Of a DNA stretch of 42,972 bases, positions 23,101 through 33,700 are shown one piece after another. The stretch covers positions 1 to 42,972 of the forward strand of contig CALMPF010000040.1 in NCBI GenBank assembly GCA_937871505.1. The letters are read 5' to 3'. Under the pieces are notes generated by a model, which was not told the DNA's origin, did not search any database, and worked only from the letters and a program-made list of their open reading frames with translations. The position numbers and the translations under genes are program-made. Origin of the DNA: an uncultured Planctomycetia bacterium. GTDB taxonomy: Bacteria > Planctomycetota > Phycisphaerae > Phycisphaerales > SM1A02. Numbering within the stretch: the stretch's first letter is position 1; each line of letters begins with the position of its first letter.

Positions 23101-23430
23101 CACGACACCGGGCTCTGGGCGCCGACGGGCTTCGACTTCATGCCCGGCGACGCGACCGACTGCAATCGCAACGGCATCGCGGACACCTGCGACATCGCCC
23201 GCGGTCGCAGCCTCGATCGCAACGCCAACGGAATCCCCGACGAGTGCGAGAGCTTCTCGCCGGACCTCGACGGCAACGGCATCGTCGACGGCGCGGATCT
23301 CGGAGCGCTGCTGGCGGCGTGGGGCCCCTGTCCGCCCGCCGGCGCGTGTCCGGCCGATCAGAACGGCGACGGCGTCGTCGACGGCGCCGACCTCGGAGCC
23401 CTGCTCGCAGCGTGGACGTCCGGCCGCTGA
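20134..23430 (+). CDS. Secreted metzincin protease with calcium-loop repeats and dockerin-like tail
   Basis: 1098 residues from ATG 20134, which follows GAGGAG by five to six bases and opens a signal peptide (MSAAFLLIVAATLVNAATG). After a long Ala/Gly-rich propeptide-like region comes a zinc protease domain (about 350-560): HELGHNLASNH with His497, Glu498, His501 and His507, and a Met-turn GTVMSYC with Met529, as in reprolysin-like metzincins. Calcium-binding DCDGDGVDD/DCNGNGVPDD units follow (about 565-710), then a propeller-like region (about 725-970) with repeated FDGTTGA/SYDGTTGA blades. The end has DCNRNGIADTCD units and two [16 protein letters not shown] loops, the Phycisphaerae-type tail. 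Probably a cell-surface or secreted protease; the substrate is unknown. Confidence 0.88.
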   Translation: MSAAFLLIVAATLVNAATGTSAGSAGFGTSAGFAGPAASEESAAHAASSAAMSPSASPAAGGASASASVNGALRAVALHPVLPTPSTGTAAASLDTQAAIPSGTARRLAGRSTHAATSDGAIDTGALAQRLRAAARPQRASAAGGMPTLVVEGDLVLRRSTTISERTRFVLGGAGQGGDLPFEYDRARVSAWRSPSRGPDGDHAFIAVAPSHAVGYIDRSGARRWLRDGVAPRHAGPATPTMPPPGIPHCGADARFQADAERERADWGSGAPERADGAKPSACCGAAATAACAGGACRRAAEQGAFGTASRLDETLRPARDRVGALSVAERDATSQLRGAPPEPPALSAATVAPWQVRVLELAVETDYELFSLFGSVEETADHVALVFSAVSDILERDAGVRVELVFVRIWDTPDDLFNQPNPLQPFRAYWNQNMGHVERDAAQFLSGRRDLPWGGIAYLGALCGSFAYSVVGYALGVVPDLDAPSVYHYDVPVCAHELGHNLASNHTHFYGLDDCDRLDNTPQRGTVMSYCSQTVSGGNAMTDLRFDTVCAAIIRAYVANVPCLHVDCDGDGVDDALQILADPTLDLDGNGILDACEDCDGDGISDAEAIAMGAPDLNGNGIPDHCEPDCNGNGVPDDLDIALGTSTDLWLDGIPDECERDCDGDGVSDYAQIQADLSLDLDRNGLLDACEDCDGDGITDEAARDGAWDAWVASRDPDDGTAGSVRRMHALSGALVAVSDPGVIRGNDLVITPDRRVLVSSEGDDSVVEFAADGSLVGALVPRGLGGLSAPAGLLLDGPTLLVVSRGSGHVLRYALDDGAFLGTFVTTGPFSPFGLCFGPDGHLYVNDALNRVRRFDGTTGAPLGTLVHPLSNGGLADARAMLFLPDGRLLVAGRMNNAILSYDGTTGASLGPFNKGGTTDALTFDEPWGLRLGPNGNVFAVRHDPGEPTGHGGGLLHGDIAELHVNASRIYEFAVPSGIFLRSYVTGHDTGLWAPTGFDFMPGDATDCNRNGIADTCDIARGRSLDRNANGIPDECESFSPDLDGNGIVDGADLGALLAAWGPCPPAGACPADQNGDGVVDGADLGALLAAWTSGR

Positions 23431-23929
23431 TCCGCGAGGCGCCGCGCTCGGCCGACTGCTCGTCGCGCGCGAGCGCCGCGCCGGACGCCCGGGCGGCGGC
23501 GCGCTGCGCCGGAGTCGGGCGCTCCGCACCGGCGCGGCAGCTCACGGAGTCGAGGGCGCGGCACTCAGGAGCGCGCGCCGCAATGCGAGGATGGCGATCG
23601 GCCCCGGGGCCCCGGCTCTCCGCCGCGCCCCCCCCGCCTGTCGCAGGCCTGAGGCTCGGGCGGAACGACGATGCGGCCTCGCGAGCCGAGGGCGCCCGAC
23701 GAGCCCCCCTTGCCACCGCAAGTCCAGCGTCGCCCGAGCGTTGGTGAGCCATCGAGCCCTCCGGCGTCCGCTCGCGGTCCGCGCGACTCGGAGAATTCGC
23801 TTGCCGGGCGGGGCTCCGCGGGCAGAATGACCCCGTTCCGATCGGTCAGATCGGTCCGGTCCAGCGGCGTCCGCGCACACGCGTCGAGTCGGCGGATCGA
23901 ACATCGATCCTCGGAACGGGAGGACCACC
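23431..23929. other. Intergenic region, no gene seen
   Basis: About 500 bp between two secreted-protein genes on the same strand. No conserved frame and no clear terminator. The ribosome site for the next gene (GGGAGGACC) is at its right end. Confidence 0.55.
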
Positions 23930-24598
23930 ATGGGGAGGAACCGTGCGCCGGCCTCGGCGCGCCACGCAGCGTCGGCCATCATCGCTCTCGGAGCCGGGCT
24001 CTCCGGGGCCGACGCCGGCTATGTGCTCGACGTCCGCGCCGCGGATGGATCGACCTCGACGACCGTCGTCATCGGCGAGACGTTCAGGGTCGACTTCTGG
24101 CTGTCGTCGAGCGTCGGAAGCGAGCACACATCGGCGATCTTCCGAAGCGTCTTCTCCCACGCCGGCCTGATCCTGCTCGGATACGAGTGGGCGCTTCCGT
24201 ATGTCACCGGATCGATCTTCGATGACAGCACGGCGGCGAACGTGGCGCTGCCGGTCACGCTCACCGAAAGCCTCCTCGCCGGGCCGGGCTTCCCGGCGGG
24301 CGTCGTCGACATCGAGTTCTCGAACGTCACCGGCAACGACTTCCTTCCGCCGCCGCCCTTCGGTCAGGGCCTGCTCATCTCGCTGCACCTGCTCGTTCCC
24401 GCCGACTGGCGCGGCCCGGAGTCGATGAGCATCTCGGCAGTTCCCGACACCTTCGCGTTCGGCTTCCGCGAGATCGAGACGCTCGCGGGGAGCTCGCTCG
24501 CGCTGGCGATCGTGATTCCGGCGCCCGGGGGAGCGGTCCTCCTGCTCTCGTTCGCAGGCATCCCGTCGCGCCGGCGGCGCGGCGGCGCGTCCTGCTGA
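23930..24598 (+). CDS. PEP-CTERM-like secreted protein
   Basis: 222 residues with Shine-Dalgarno GGGAGGA before ATG. Signal peptide at 1-30 (ASAIIALGAGLSGADA), then a beta-rich domain that starts YVLDVRAADGSTSTTVVIGE and resembles cohesin-like or TLP-type extracellular domains (FRVDFWLSSSVGSEHTSAIF, later VDIEFSNVTGNDFLP). The C-terminal sorting tail is IPAPGGAVLLLSFAGIPS followed by RRRRGG, matching the motif, hydrophobic helix, basic cluster plan of exosortase substrates, with PAPGG in place of PEP. The gene lies between the metzincin and the giant CARDB protein in a plus-strand secretome block. Confidence 0.85.
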   Translation: MGRNRAPASARHAASAIIALGAGLSGADAGYVLDVRAADGSTSTTVVIGETFRVDFWLSSSVGSEHTSAIFRSVFSHAGLILLGYEWALPYVTGSIFDDSTAANVALPVTLTESLLAGPGFPAGVVDIEFSNVTGNDFLPPPPFGQGLLISLHLLVPADWRGPESMSISAVPDTFAFGFREIETLAGSSLALAIVIPAPGGAVLLLSFAGIPSRRRRGGASC

Positions 24599-24600
24599 TC

Positions 24601-24629
24601 CGCTCCGGCGCACGCGGTGCGCCGGAGCG
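24601..24629 (+). terminator. Hairpin terminator-like structure
   Basis: A perfect 12-bp stem, CGCTCCGGCGCA / TGCGCCGGAGCG, with a 5-base loop two bases after the preceding stop. No U-tract, so factor-independent termination is uncertain. Confidence 0.55.
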
Positions 24630-24731
24630 CGGTCGATTCCGCACGGCGTCGCGCGCAGCGCAGCGCCGGACGATCCTGTCCCATCGCCTCGGCCGCGTCC
24701 TTTCCCGACCTTCCAGCATCGGAGCAGCACC

Positions 24732-27700
24732 ATGTCGACTCTCCCGAGCCTCGCGCGCACCGCATCGTCCGACGGCACAAGGACCGCGCCCGGCGCGGAC
24801 CCCCGGCGATCGCCAGCCGGGCGCACGGCCCGCGGATTCGCTGCGCTGCTTCTCGCCGCGGCGGCGCTCATCGTCATGCCCGCCACGGGAGCGAGCGCCG
24901 AGGGCGATCGAGTCCTCGAGCCGCCGATGGATCCGGTCAAGCGCGCCATCGAGGCTCGGGCGCTTGCGATCGGCGGCATCGATGAATCGAGCGCGGACTC
25001 CGGGGAAGCGGGCGAAGGCGGCGTCGCAGGGCTTTGCAGCGGCAACGGAGCCAACCTCCTCTACCCGTTCGTCAACGACGGCACGTGGACGCTCGCGCTC
25101 GCCGGGAACGACGACGGCTCGACCGGGCTGCTGCCGCTCGGCTTCACGTTCGATCTCTTCGGTTCGACGTTCACCGGAGCGCACATCAACAACAACGGGA
25201 ATCTCACCTTCACGGGACCCTTCAGCGCCTTCACGGCTCAGGGCTTCCCGGTCTCCGGGCCGGTGATGGTCGCCCCGTTCTGGGCCGACGTCGACACCCG
25301 GCCGGCCGCAAGCGGCAAGGTCTGGCGGAAGGGGGTCGATTCCGACGGCAACGGCCAGCTCGACACATTCGTCGTCACTTGGGACAACGTCGGCTACTAC
25401 AACCAGCAGACCGACAAGCGAAACACGTTTCAGGTCGTGCTGACCAGCGGGACGAATCCGGTCGTCGGCATCGGCAACAACGTCGCGTTCAGCTATGACC
25501 AGATGTGCTGGACGACCGGTTCCGCCTCGGGCGGCTCGGGCGGCTTCGGCGGCACCCCCGCGACCGTCGGCGTGAACAAGGGCGACGGCGTCGGCTTCTT
25601 CCAGATCGGCCTCTTCAACAAGCCCGACGACTCCTATGACGGTCCCGGAGGCCAGACCGACGGCATCCAGTACCTGACAGGGAAGCTCTTCACGTTCTCC
25701 GTGGCGGAGAGCAGCAACCAGCCTCCGATTCCGGTCACGCTGCCTCCCGGTCCGATCGCGGTTCAGAGCGGCGAGCCGCTGCTCACGACGATCGAGTTCA
25801 TCTCGCCCGAGATCGACCAGTTCACGACCGTCGCGCCGGTGAATCCTGCGGCGCTCGAGGCGCTGGGGTTCGTCCTCGAGAGCGTTCCCGGCAATCCCGG
25901 ATCGCTCACGCTCTCGTGGGTCCCGGGATGCTGCGACGCCGGAACCCTCACGATCCCCATCGTCGCCACCGACAGCTTCGTGCCGCCGGCGACGACGACG
26001 GTCTCGATCGTCGTCGAGGTCTCCTGCGGCGACGGGCCCGATCTCGCCGCGAGCGAGTTCGCGGCACCGACGGCGGCGTTCGTCTCGACGCCGCTGCTCT
26101 TCTCGTGGACGGCGGAGAACATCGGTCCGGGGGTCGCCTCGGGCCAGTGGGCGGACAGGATCTACCTCGCGCCGACTCCGATTTTCGATGGGAACGCGAT
26201 GCTGCTCGCGAGCGCCCAGTCAACGTTCGCCGCGCTCCAGCCGGGAGGGTCGTATCAGCGGACGATCTCCGCCGTGGCGCCCGCGACTGCGGGAACGTTC
26301 TGGCCGATCCTCGTCCTCGACGCCGACGGCGCGCTGTGCGAGCTCACGGGCGGCGCCGCCAACATCGCGGTCGCGGATGCGCCGATCGTCGTCACCGTGC
26401 CGCCCAAGCCCGATCTCGTGGTCACCGCGGTCACGACGCCCTCCGACGGCGTGGTCTCCGGATCCACGATCAAGCTCTCCTTCACGGTCCAGAACATCGG
26501 CACGGCGCCGACGAACGTGCCCGCATGGACGGACCTGGTGATCCTCTCCCCGGACACGTCGCTCGTGCCTCCTCCGCAGCCGCTCGGCAGCGAGACGATC
26601 CTCGCCAGCGTGCCCAATCCCCAGTTCCTCCAGCCCGGCGAGAGCTACGTTCAGAACGTCGACGTCACGCTGCCGAACGACATCTTCGGCACCCGGTACC
26701 TGGCCATCTACGCCGATGGGAAGGCGAACGGACCGCAGGGGGCGACGTTCTCGATCGGGGAGCTCGACGAGACGAACAACCTGCTCTTCAGCGGCGCGTT
26801 CGTCGTCGAACTCGAGCCTCAGCCCGACCTCGTCGTCCAGACGATCGGCGCACCCGCGATCGCATTCTCGGGTCTTCCGATCACGGTGACCGCGACGATC
26901 GCCAACGTCGGAGAGGCGGTCACCGACACCGGGACGTGGCAGAACCAGCTCTGGCTCTCGACCAACGCCCAGCCCTCGATCGGCGCGGGCGACATCCTTC
27001 TCGTCGGCGCCTCCTCGAGCGGTCCGCCGCTTCAGCCGGGGCAGGTGCGCCTCGTCTCATTCACCAAGCCGCTGCCGGCGATCCTCTCGGGCGAGTTCTT
27101 CGTCAAGGTCTTCGCCGACAGCGGAAATGTCGTCAGCGAGTTCGGCTTCGAGGGCAACAACGTCTCCGCAGGCCCCTCGCCGATCACGGTCTTCCAGAGT
27201 CCCCCGGTCGATCTCGTTCCCGTCGCCGTCGAAGGCCCGGCGTCGCCGACGACCTTCCCCGGACACACCATCGCGGTGAGCTGGACGGGCATCAACAAGG
27301 GCGCTCCCCCGCTGCCCGGACCGGTGCTCTCCTGGTCCGACGGCATCTACCTCTCGACCGATCAGGCGCTCTCGCCCGACGACGTGCTCCTCGGAACGCG
27401 ACCGCAGACGAGCACCTTCGTCAACGGCCAGCCCGCCATTCCCGACTATGTCGCAACGCGCTCCGTGAAGATCCCCGAGTCGACGGCGGCGGGCTCCTAC
27501 CACCTCATCGTCGTCCTCGACGTGAACCAGAACGTCTTCGAAGGCGAGTGTCCCGACGCGTGCGAGAGCAACAACGCGCTTGCCGCCGCCGCGCCGATCC
27601 TCGTCGAGCCCCTGTACGCGGACCTCGTCCTCGAGAACGCCTCCGCGCCGCCGGCGGGCGTCGCGGGCGGAACGATCCCCGTCGCGTGGTCGGTCCGCAA

Positions 27701-30700
27701 TGCAGGGGACGTCGTCACGCCGGTCGACCTCTGGAGCGACCGCATCTTCCTCTCGAGCGACGCATCGCTCGGCGGCGACGTGCAGATGCTCTCCGTCACG
27801 CGCAGCGGCGCGCTCGCGCCGGGCGCCGCGTACGACCGCGCCGCGACCGCGATCGTCCCGCTCCAGCCGCCCGGCGACTACTTCCTGCTCTTCGTCGCCG
27901 ATGGCGCCGGACAGGTCTTCGAGGGTCCCGCGGGCGAGTCGAACAACCTCGTCGCGCTCCCCTTCTCGATCGCCGCCGACGCGAGCGACCTCGTGGTTCA
28001 GTCGGTGGCCGGGCCCGCGTCCGTCGACGCGGGGGCGCAGATCACGGCATCGTGGACGGTCGCGAACGTCGGCACGCTTCCGACCAACGTCGGCTCATGG
28101 ATCGACCGCGTCTGGCTCTCTCCGGAGCCCTCGGTCGTGCCCGGTGCGATCCTCCTCGGCGCCCGCAGTCACACCGGCACGCTCGGAGTCGGAGCGGCCT
28201 ACTCGCAGAGCCTCACCGCGACGGTGCCGCTCGGCGCCGGCGGCGTGCGGCACCTCGTCGTGCGCACCGACGACGGCAACGCCGTCTTCGAGCAGAACGA
28301 GGCCAACAACGTCGGAGCGAGCGAGTCGCTGATCGTCGCGCCCCCGGTGCTCCCGAACCTGACGGTCGCCTCGGTGGTCCGCACCGACGAGGGACTCTCG
28401 GGCCAGCCGCTGGCCGTGACGTGGACGGTCCAGAACCAGTCGGAGAATCCCCTCGCGAGCTCGACCTGGCGCGACTCGGTCTACCTCTCCCTCGACGCGT
28501 TCCTCGACATCCCCGGCGATCTGCCGCTGGGAACCGTCACGCGCAGCGGATCCCTCGCGCCCGGCGAGGGCTACTCGGAGTCGGCGAACTTCACGGTTCC
28601 GCTCGGGTTCAGCGGCACGTTCTTCGCGATCGTGGTCACCGACAGCCTCGGGCAGATCGCCGAGAGCGACGAGCTGGACAACGTCGCCGCAGGCCTGATG
28701 TCGACGACGATCCTCCTCCCGGAGCCGTCGGACCTCGTCGTCGCCTCGGTCGGCTCGCAGCGACCGCGGCTCGTGCTCGGCCAGAGCTACGTCTTCGGGC
28801 GGGAGATCGCCAACGCCGGCGACAACGAGATCGTCGGGCAGTGGAAGGACTCCCTGTACCTCTCCGACGACCCGGAATGGAGCCTCGACGACCGGCGCAT
28901 CGGCACGTTCTCGAGCGCCGCCTCCGCGGGCGACCCCTTCCTCCCCGGAACGTCGCGGAGCTTCTCCGGTCCGGCGACGATCCCCGGCGTCCTTCCGGGC
29001 AGGTACTGGCTGGTGGCGCGGACGGACGTCTTCAACAGCATTCCCGAGACCGACGAGACCAACAACCTCGGCGTCTCGCGCACGCCGGTGGAGATCGGGG
29101 CGATCCCCCTCGAACTGGGAGTCGAGTACGCCGGAACGCTTGCGACCGGCACTTCGCTCTATTTCGAGTTCGACGCCCCCGCCGGCGAGGCGGTCCTCGT
29201 TGCGCTCGATCACGCCAGCCCGGTCGCGACGACCGAGCTCTTCGTCTCCTTCGGTCAGGTTCCTTCGTCCGGCAACTTCGATTTCCTCGGCGGCTCGCCC
29301 GGCGAGGCGGACCAGTCGCTCCTGATCCCCTCGACGAGCGAGGGCCGGTACTACGTGCTCGCCCGCGCGGTGGGCGGGACGTTCGTTCCGGGAGGCACCG
29401 AGTTCACGATCCGCGCCGAGATCGTCCCCTTCGGCGTGGCCACGGTGAAGCCGACCAGCGTCGGCAACGTCGGCTCGTCGACCATCGAGATCGGCGGCGC
29501 CCGCTTCGACGAGGCCACGGAGTTCTTCCTTCGCCGGAGCGGCGTTCCGGGCGCGTCGCCGATCGAGGCGTCGTGGACGCTCTTCGAGTCCAACGCGAAG
29601 GCGCGGGTCACCTTCGACCTCGGCGGAACCGCGCCGGGCTCCTACGACCTGATCGCCCGCTCGGAGTGGACGATCCGCGACATCGACATCAACACCTTCG
29701 AGGTGATCGTCGTCGACGCCGCGGTCAGCGAGTTCGTCGCCGAGGGAGCGATCACCGTCGTCGCCGGCGGCGGACCGAATCTCCGGACGACGCTGCTGCG
29801 CCCGAACTCGGTGCTTCTCAACGCGGCCTTCTCGATGCAGCTCGAAATCGCCAACGAGGGGCTCTCCGACGCGAAGGCCCCGATCCTCCAGGTCGCCAGC
29901 CCCAACGGCACTCCGATCGCCGCCTCGGCGAGCGGCGTCGGGTCGGGCGGCAGCCAGCAGCACTTCGTCGTCGCGGGACGGCGCCGCGCCGACGTGATCG
30001 GTCCGGGCGAGTCCTTCGTCGTGCCGCTCTTCAGCCGCGCGACCGTTCCCGGCGTGGCGAGCTTCGTCGTCCAGAACATGGAGTCGCTCTCGGGGCCGAT
30101 CGACTGGCCGCTGCTGGAGCCCTACTACCGCGCCTCGCGCGCTGGAACCGCGGAGTTCGACTGGGCGACGACCTGGGCGAACCTCGTCGCGCTCGCGGGC
30201 GATTCGTGGCCGAAGCTGCACGCGGCGATGCGCCGCGCCGCGAGCGAGCGGCATGCTGCAAGCGGACGGCAGGTCTTCGACGGCGCCGAGATCATGGCGG
30301 ACCTGCTCGCCCGCGCCGCGCGCGGACAGGATGCCTTCGAGGAGCCCGAGGGGGCCGCGCGGCGGTTCGGCCGCGGGTTCGCGTTCCTGGGGAGTCCCTT
30401 CCCGCCGGGCTCGGAGGGCGGCATCGCCGACGGAAGCTGCCAGAACAACGAGGCGAACTGCCCGCGGATCGGCGACGTCGAGGCGGCCGCGTACCGCGTC
30501 TACCTCTCGCAGATCATCACGTACTACTTCCTTCCCGCCTTCGGCGTCGATGTGGCGACGCTCTGGTCGAAGTACATCTGGGGAGTCGGCGGCAGCTTCC
30601 TCTTCGACGACGAGAACTCGAGGATCGTCAAGGGCTTCCGCAGCCACCCGCAGACGACCGGGGAGGAGGCGGTGATCGCCGGCGAGGTCGCGCAGTGGCT

Positions 30701-33700
30701 CTCCGACAACGCGGAGATGCTCGTCGGCTGCGACTCCTTCGCCGGCGGCGCCTTCACGCTCCCGCTGAGCTTCATCCTCGATCAGCCGGGCCCGGGCCCG
30801 AACTCGATCCTCCGGATCATCAACTACGGCGACTTCGCCAGCAGCATCCCCGGAAACCTCGCCGGCGGGACCGACTTCAACTTCCAGGTGCCTCCCGACT
30901 TCCGCCGCGCCGACGGCGTGGTCGAGATCACCCGCATCGACGACGAGTGCGGCAACCCGAAGTCGCTCGAAGCGGTCCTCAAGATCTCCTGGACCATCGG
31001 CGACACCCTCGACTTCTGTCCGGGCAATCTCGCCATCGGCTTCTGCCAGGGGCCGATCTGCGCCGAGTACGTCACCGTCCCGTTCTGCAAGCTCGAAGCG
31101 AGCGGATACGCCAAGGACGTGATCTACCAGGTCAAGTTCGACGCCGAGGAGCGCCCGCTCCAGGTCCCGGTCTCGCTCGACTGCGACGACGACTGTCCGC
31201 CGCAGCCGCCCGCGTCCGACTGCGCCGAGCCCTGCGAGCCGCGCTGCCCCGAGGGCGGCGGATCAGGCAACGACGGCGGCGGCGACTGCGACGGACCGCA
31301 GGAGGACATCCCGGTCGTCGCCAGCGTCGATCCCAACGAGAAGGCCGGCCCGACCGGCTTCGGACCGGAAGGCTGGGTCTCCGCGGTCAGTCCGCTCTCC
31401 TACCGGATCGACTTCGAGAACCTCCCCGACGCGACCGCTCCGGCGGCGCGCGTCGAGATCGTCGATCCGCTCGACTCCTCGCTGAACCCCGCCTCCGTGA
31501 GGCTCGGCGGAATGGTCGTGAGCAACGTGGCGGTCACGGTGCCGGAGGGACTGATCTCGTTCCAGACGCAGCTTGACCTGATCGCCGAGCAGGGCGTCCT
31601 CGTGGACATCACCGCGGGCGTGAACCTCGGTGCGAATCCTCCGACGGTCTTCTGGATCTTCCAGGCGATCGACCCGGCGACGGGCGAGCCGCCCGTCACC
31701 GGCGAGATCGGACTGCTTCCACCCGAGGACGGCACCGGCGCGGGCCAGGGCTACGTCACCTTCTCCGTGCGTCCGAAGCTCTCGGCGCCCGATGGCACGG
31801 TGATCGCCAACGACGCGTCGATCGTCTTCGACGCGAACCCGCCGCTGATCACCAACACCGTCGTCAACACCATCGATCGGAACCCGCCATCGAGTTCCGT
31901 CCTTCCGCTTCCGCCGGTCACGCTCGAGCCGGCGCTCATCGCCGAGATCGTGGCCGCCGATGCACCGGGCGGCTCCGGAGTCGCGACGGTGGCGCTCTTC
32001 GTCTCGGTCGACGGGGCGGCGTTCGCACCCGCCTCGACCTTCGGAACGTCGACAAGCGTTCCCTTCTCGGCGCTCGAGTCCGGGCGCGTGTACGGCTTCG
32101 CGAGCCAGGCGATCGATCACGCCGGGGTGATCGAATCGCTCCCGGCGTCGCCGGACACCGTGGTTGCGGTTCCGGCGGTGGGGCTGGCGCCCGAGTCGGA
32201 TACAGGAATCCTCGGCGACGGCATCACGTCGATCACAAGCCCGATCCTGCGCGTCGTCTCCGCGCCGTTCGCGAGCGTCGCGATCGAGGTCATCGGCCGC
32301 CGCGGCACGCTTCTGACGTCGGCGGAGACCGGCGGCGGCGGGGTCGGGTTCGCGCCCGTCGGCCCGCTCGCCGACGGCATCTATCAGCTCCGCGCGACGA
32401 GCTTCGGCCTCACCGTGACGGCCCCGCTGCTCATCAGTTCCGGCGTCGGCGCCGAGCTGTCGTGGAACTCGCTGCGACCGCACGCCGGAGTCGGCCCGAC
32501 GCCGGTTCCGCTGCCGCCGGGGACCGTCGCCGTCGAACCGCGCATCGGCGGGATCGAGCGCATCGAGATCGACGTCATCGACGCGCTGGGGTGCCTCGGT
32601 CCGGTGACGGCGGCGCTCGTCTCCGGGATCGGGCTCGACGGCTTCCCGGTCGTTCCCGGATCGGCGGCGCTGATCGGAGCGCTCGACGACCGCCTTGGCT
32701 GGTCGATCGAGTTCGTGCCCCCGCTCTCGGCAGCGGGCATCTACTGCGTGCGGCTGGATGGCGCCGCCGACTGTGCCGGCAATGCCCTGCCTGACGAGCT
32801 GGCGCTGCGGACGGTCGTGGTTCTTCCGGGCGACGCCACCGGCGATCGTCGCGTCAACAACACCGACGTCGGAGCGATCCTCTCGCTTCTCGGCACCCTC
32901 CCGATCGATCCGGGAAGTCCCAAGCAGGTCCGCAGCGACCTGAACCTCGACGGCGCCATCGACGCCATCGACGTCCAGCTCGCGATGGACGCCCGCGGGA
33001 CGGACGCGCGGTTCATCGCGATTCCCTGCGCCACGCCGACGCTCGCCCTCGTCGACGACGCTGCGCTCCGCCCGACGGAGTCGGCCGACGCGAGGCTCTC
33101 GGATCGCTCATCGCGTCCGACTTCCAGCCTCGGATCCGCAGCAGCGGAGCGCGGTCTGCCCTCGACCGCGGAAGGGGTTCCAGATCCCTCCGGGGGAATC
33201 GGAGAACAGGCCGAGCCGCGCCCCGAATCGAGCCATCGCGCGGTCGCCGTGCTGCTGAAGCCTGATGCGACCGTCGAGCGCGTTGCGAGCGCCGTGAGCG
33301 CCCCCGGCGTCCACGACTGGGGCGATGGCTGGTGGATTCTCGAGGATGCGGGCGGCGCCGACCCGGGGGCCATGCTGCGCAACCACCCCGGCGTCCGCTT
33401 TGCAGGACCGGTCGATCGCGATCGGGACGGCCGGCGATCGTTCAGGACCCGAACGGTGCTTGCGGTGACGACCGAGCCCGACGAGTTCGTCGCGGCGGCG
33501 CTCTCCGGTGCCGCTGCGATCGCCGAGGTCCGCGACCGCCGCAGGCCGGACTCGGGAGCTTCGCCTGCGACCCTCCGACTTCTCGGGGAAGTCGCGGGAT
33601 TCTCGGTGATCGCCGTCGACGTCGACACGGATGATCCGCGCGAGGTCGAGGCGCTGGCGCGTCAGCTCGCCGAGATCCACGGAACGCTCGCGGTCGAGAT

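Noticed and set aside
20974..23529. Minus-strand frame of 851 codons opposite the metzincin gene
   Set aside because: Val/Ala/Glu-rich antisense of repetitive Asp-Gly codons; no motifs or ribosome site.
28095..30647. Minus-strand frame of 850 codons opposite the CARDB gene
   Set aside because: Antisense shadow with compositional bias only.
25916..31576. A long plus-strand frame of 1886 codons inside the CARDB gene
   Set aside because: Arg/Ala-rich shadow in the +2 frame of a GC-rich gene; no signal, domain or start site, while the overlapping frame has clear repeats.
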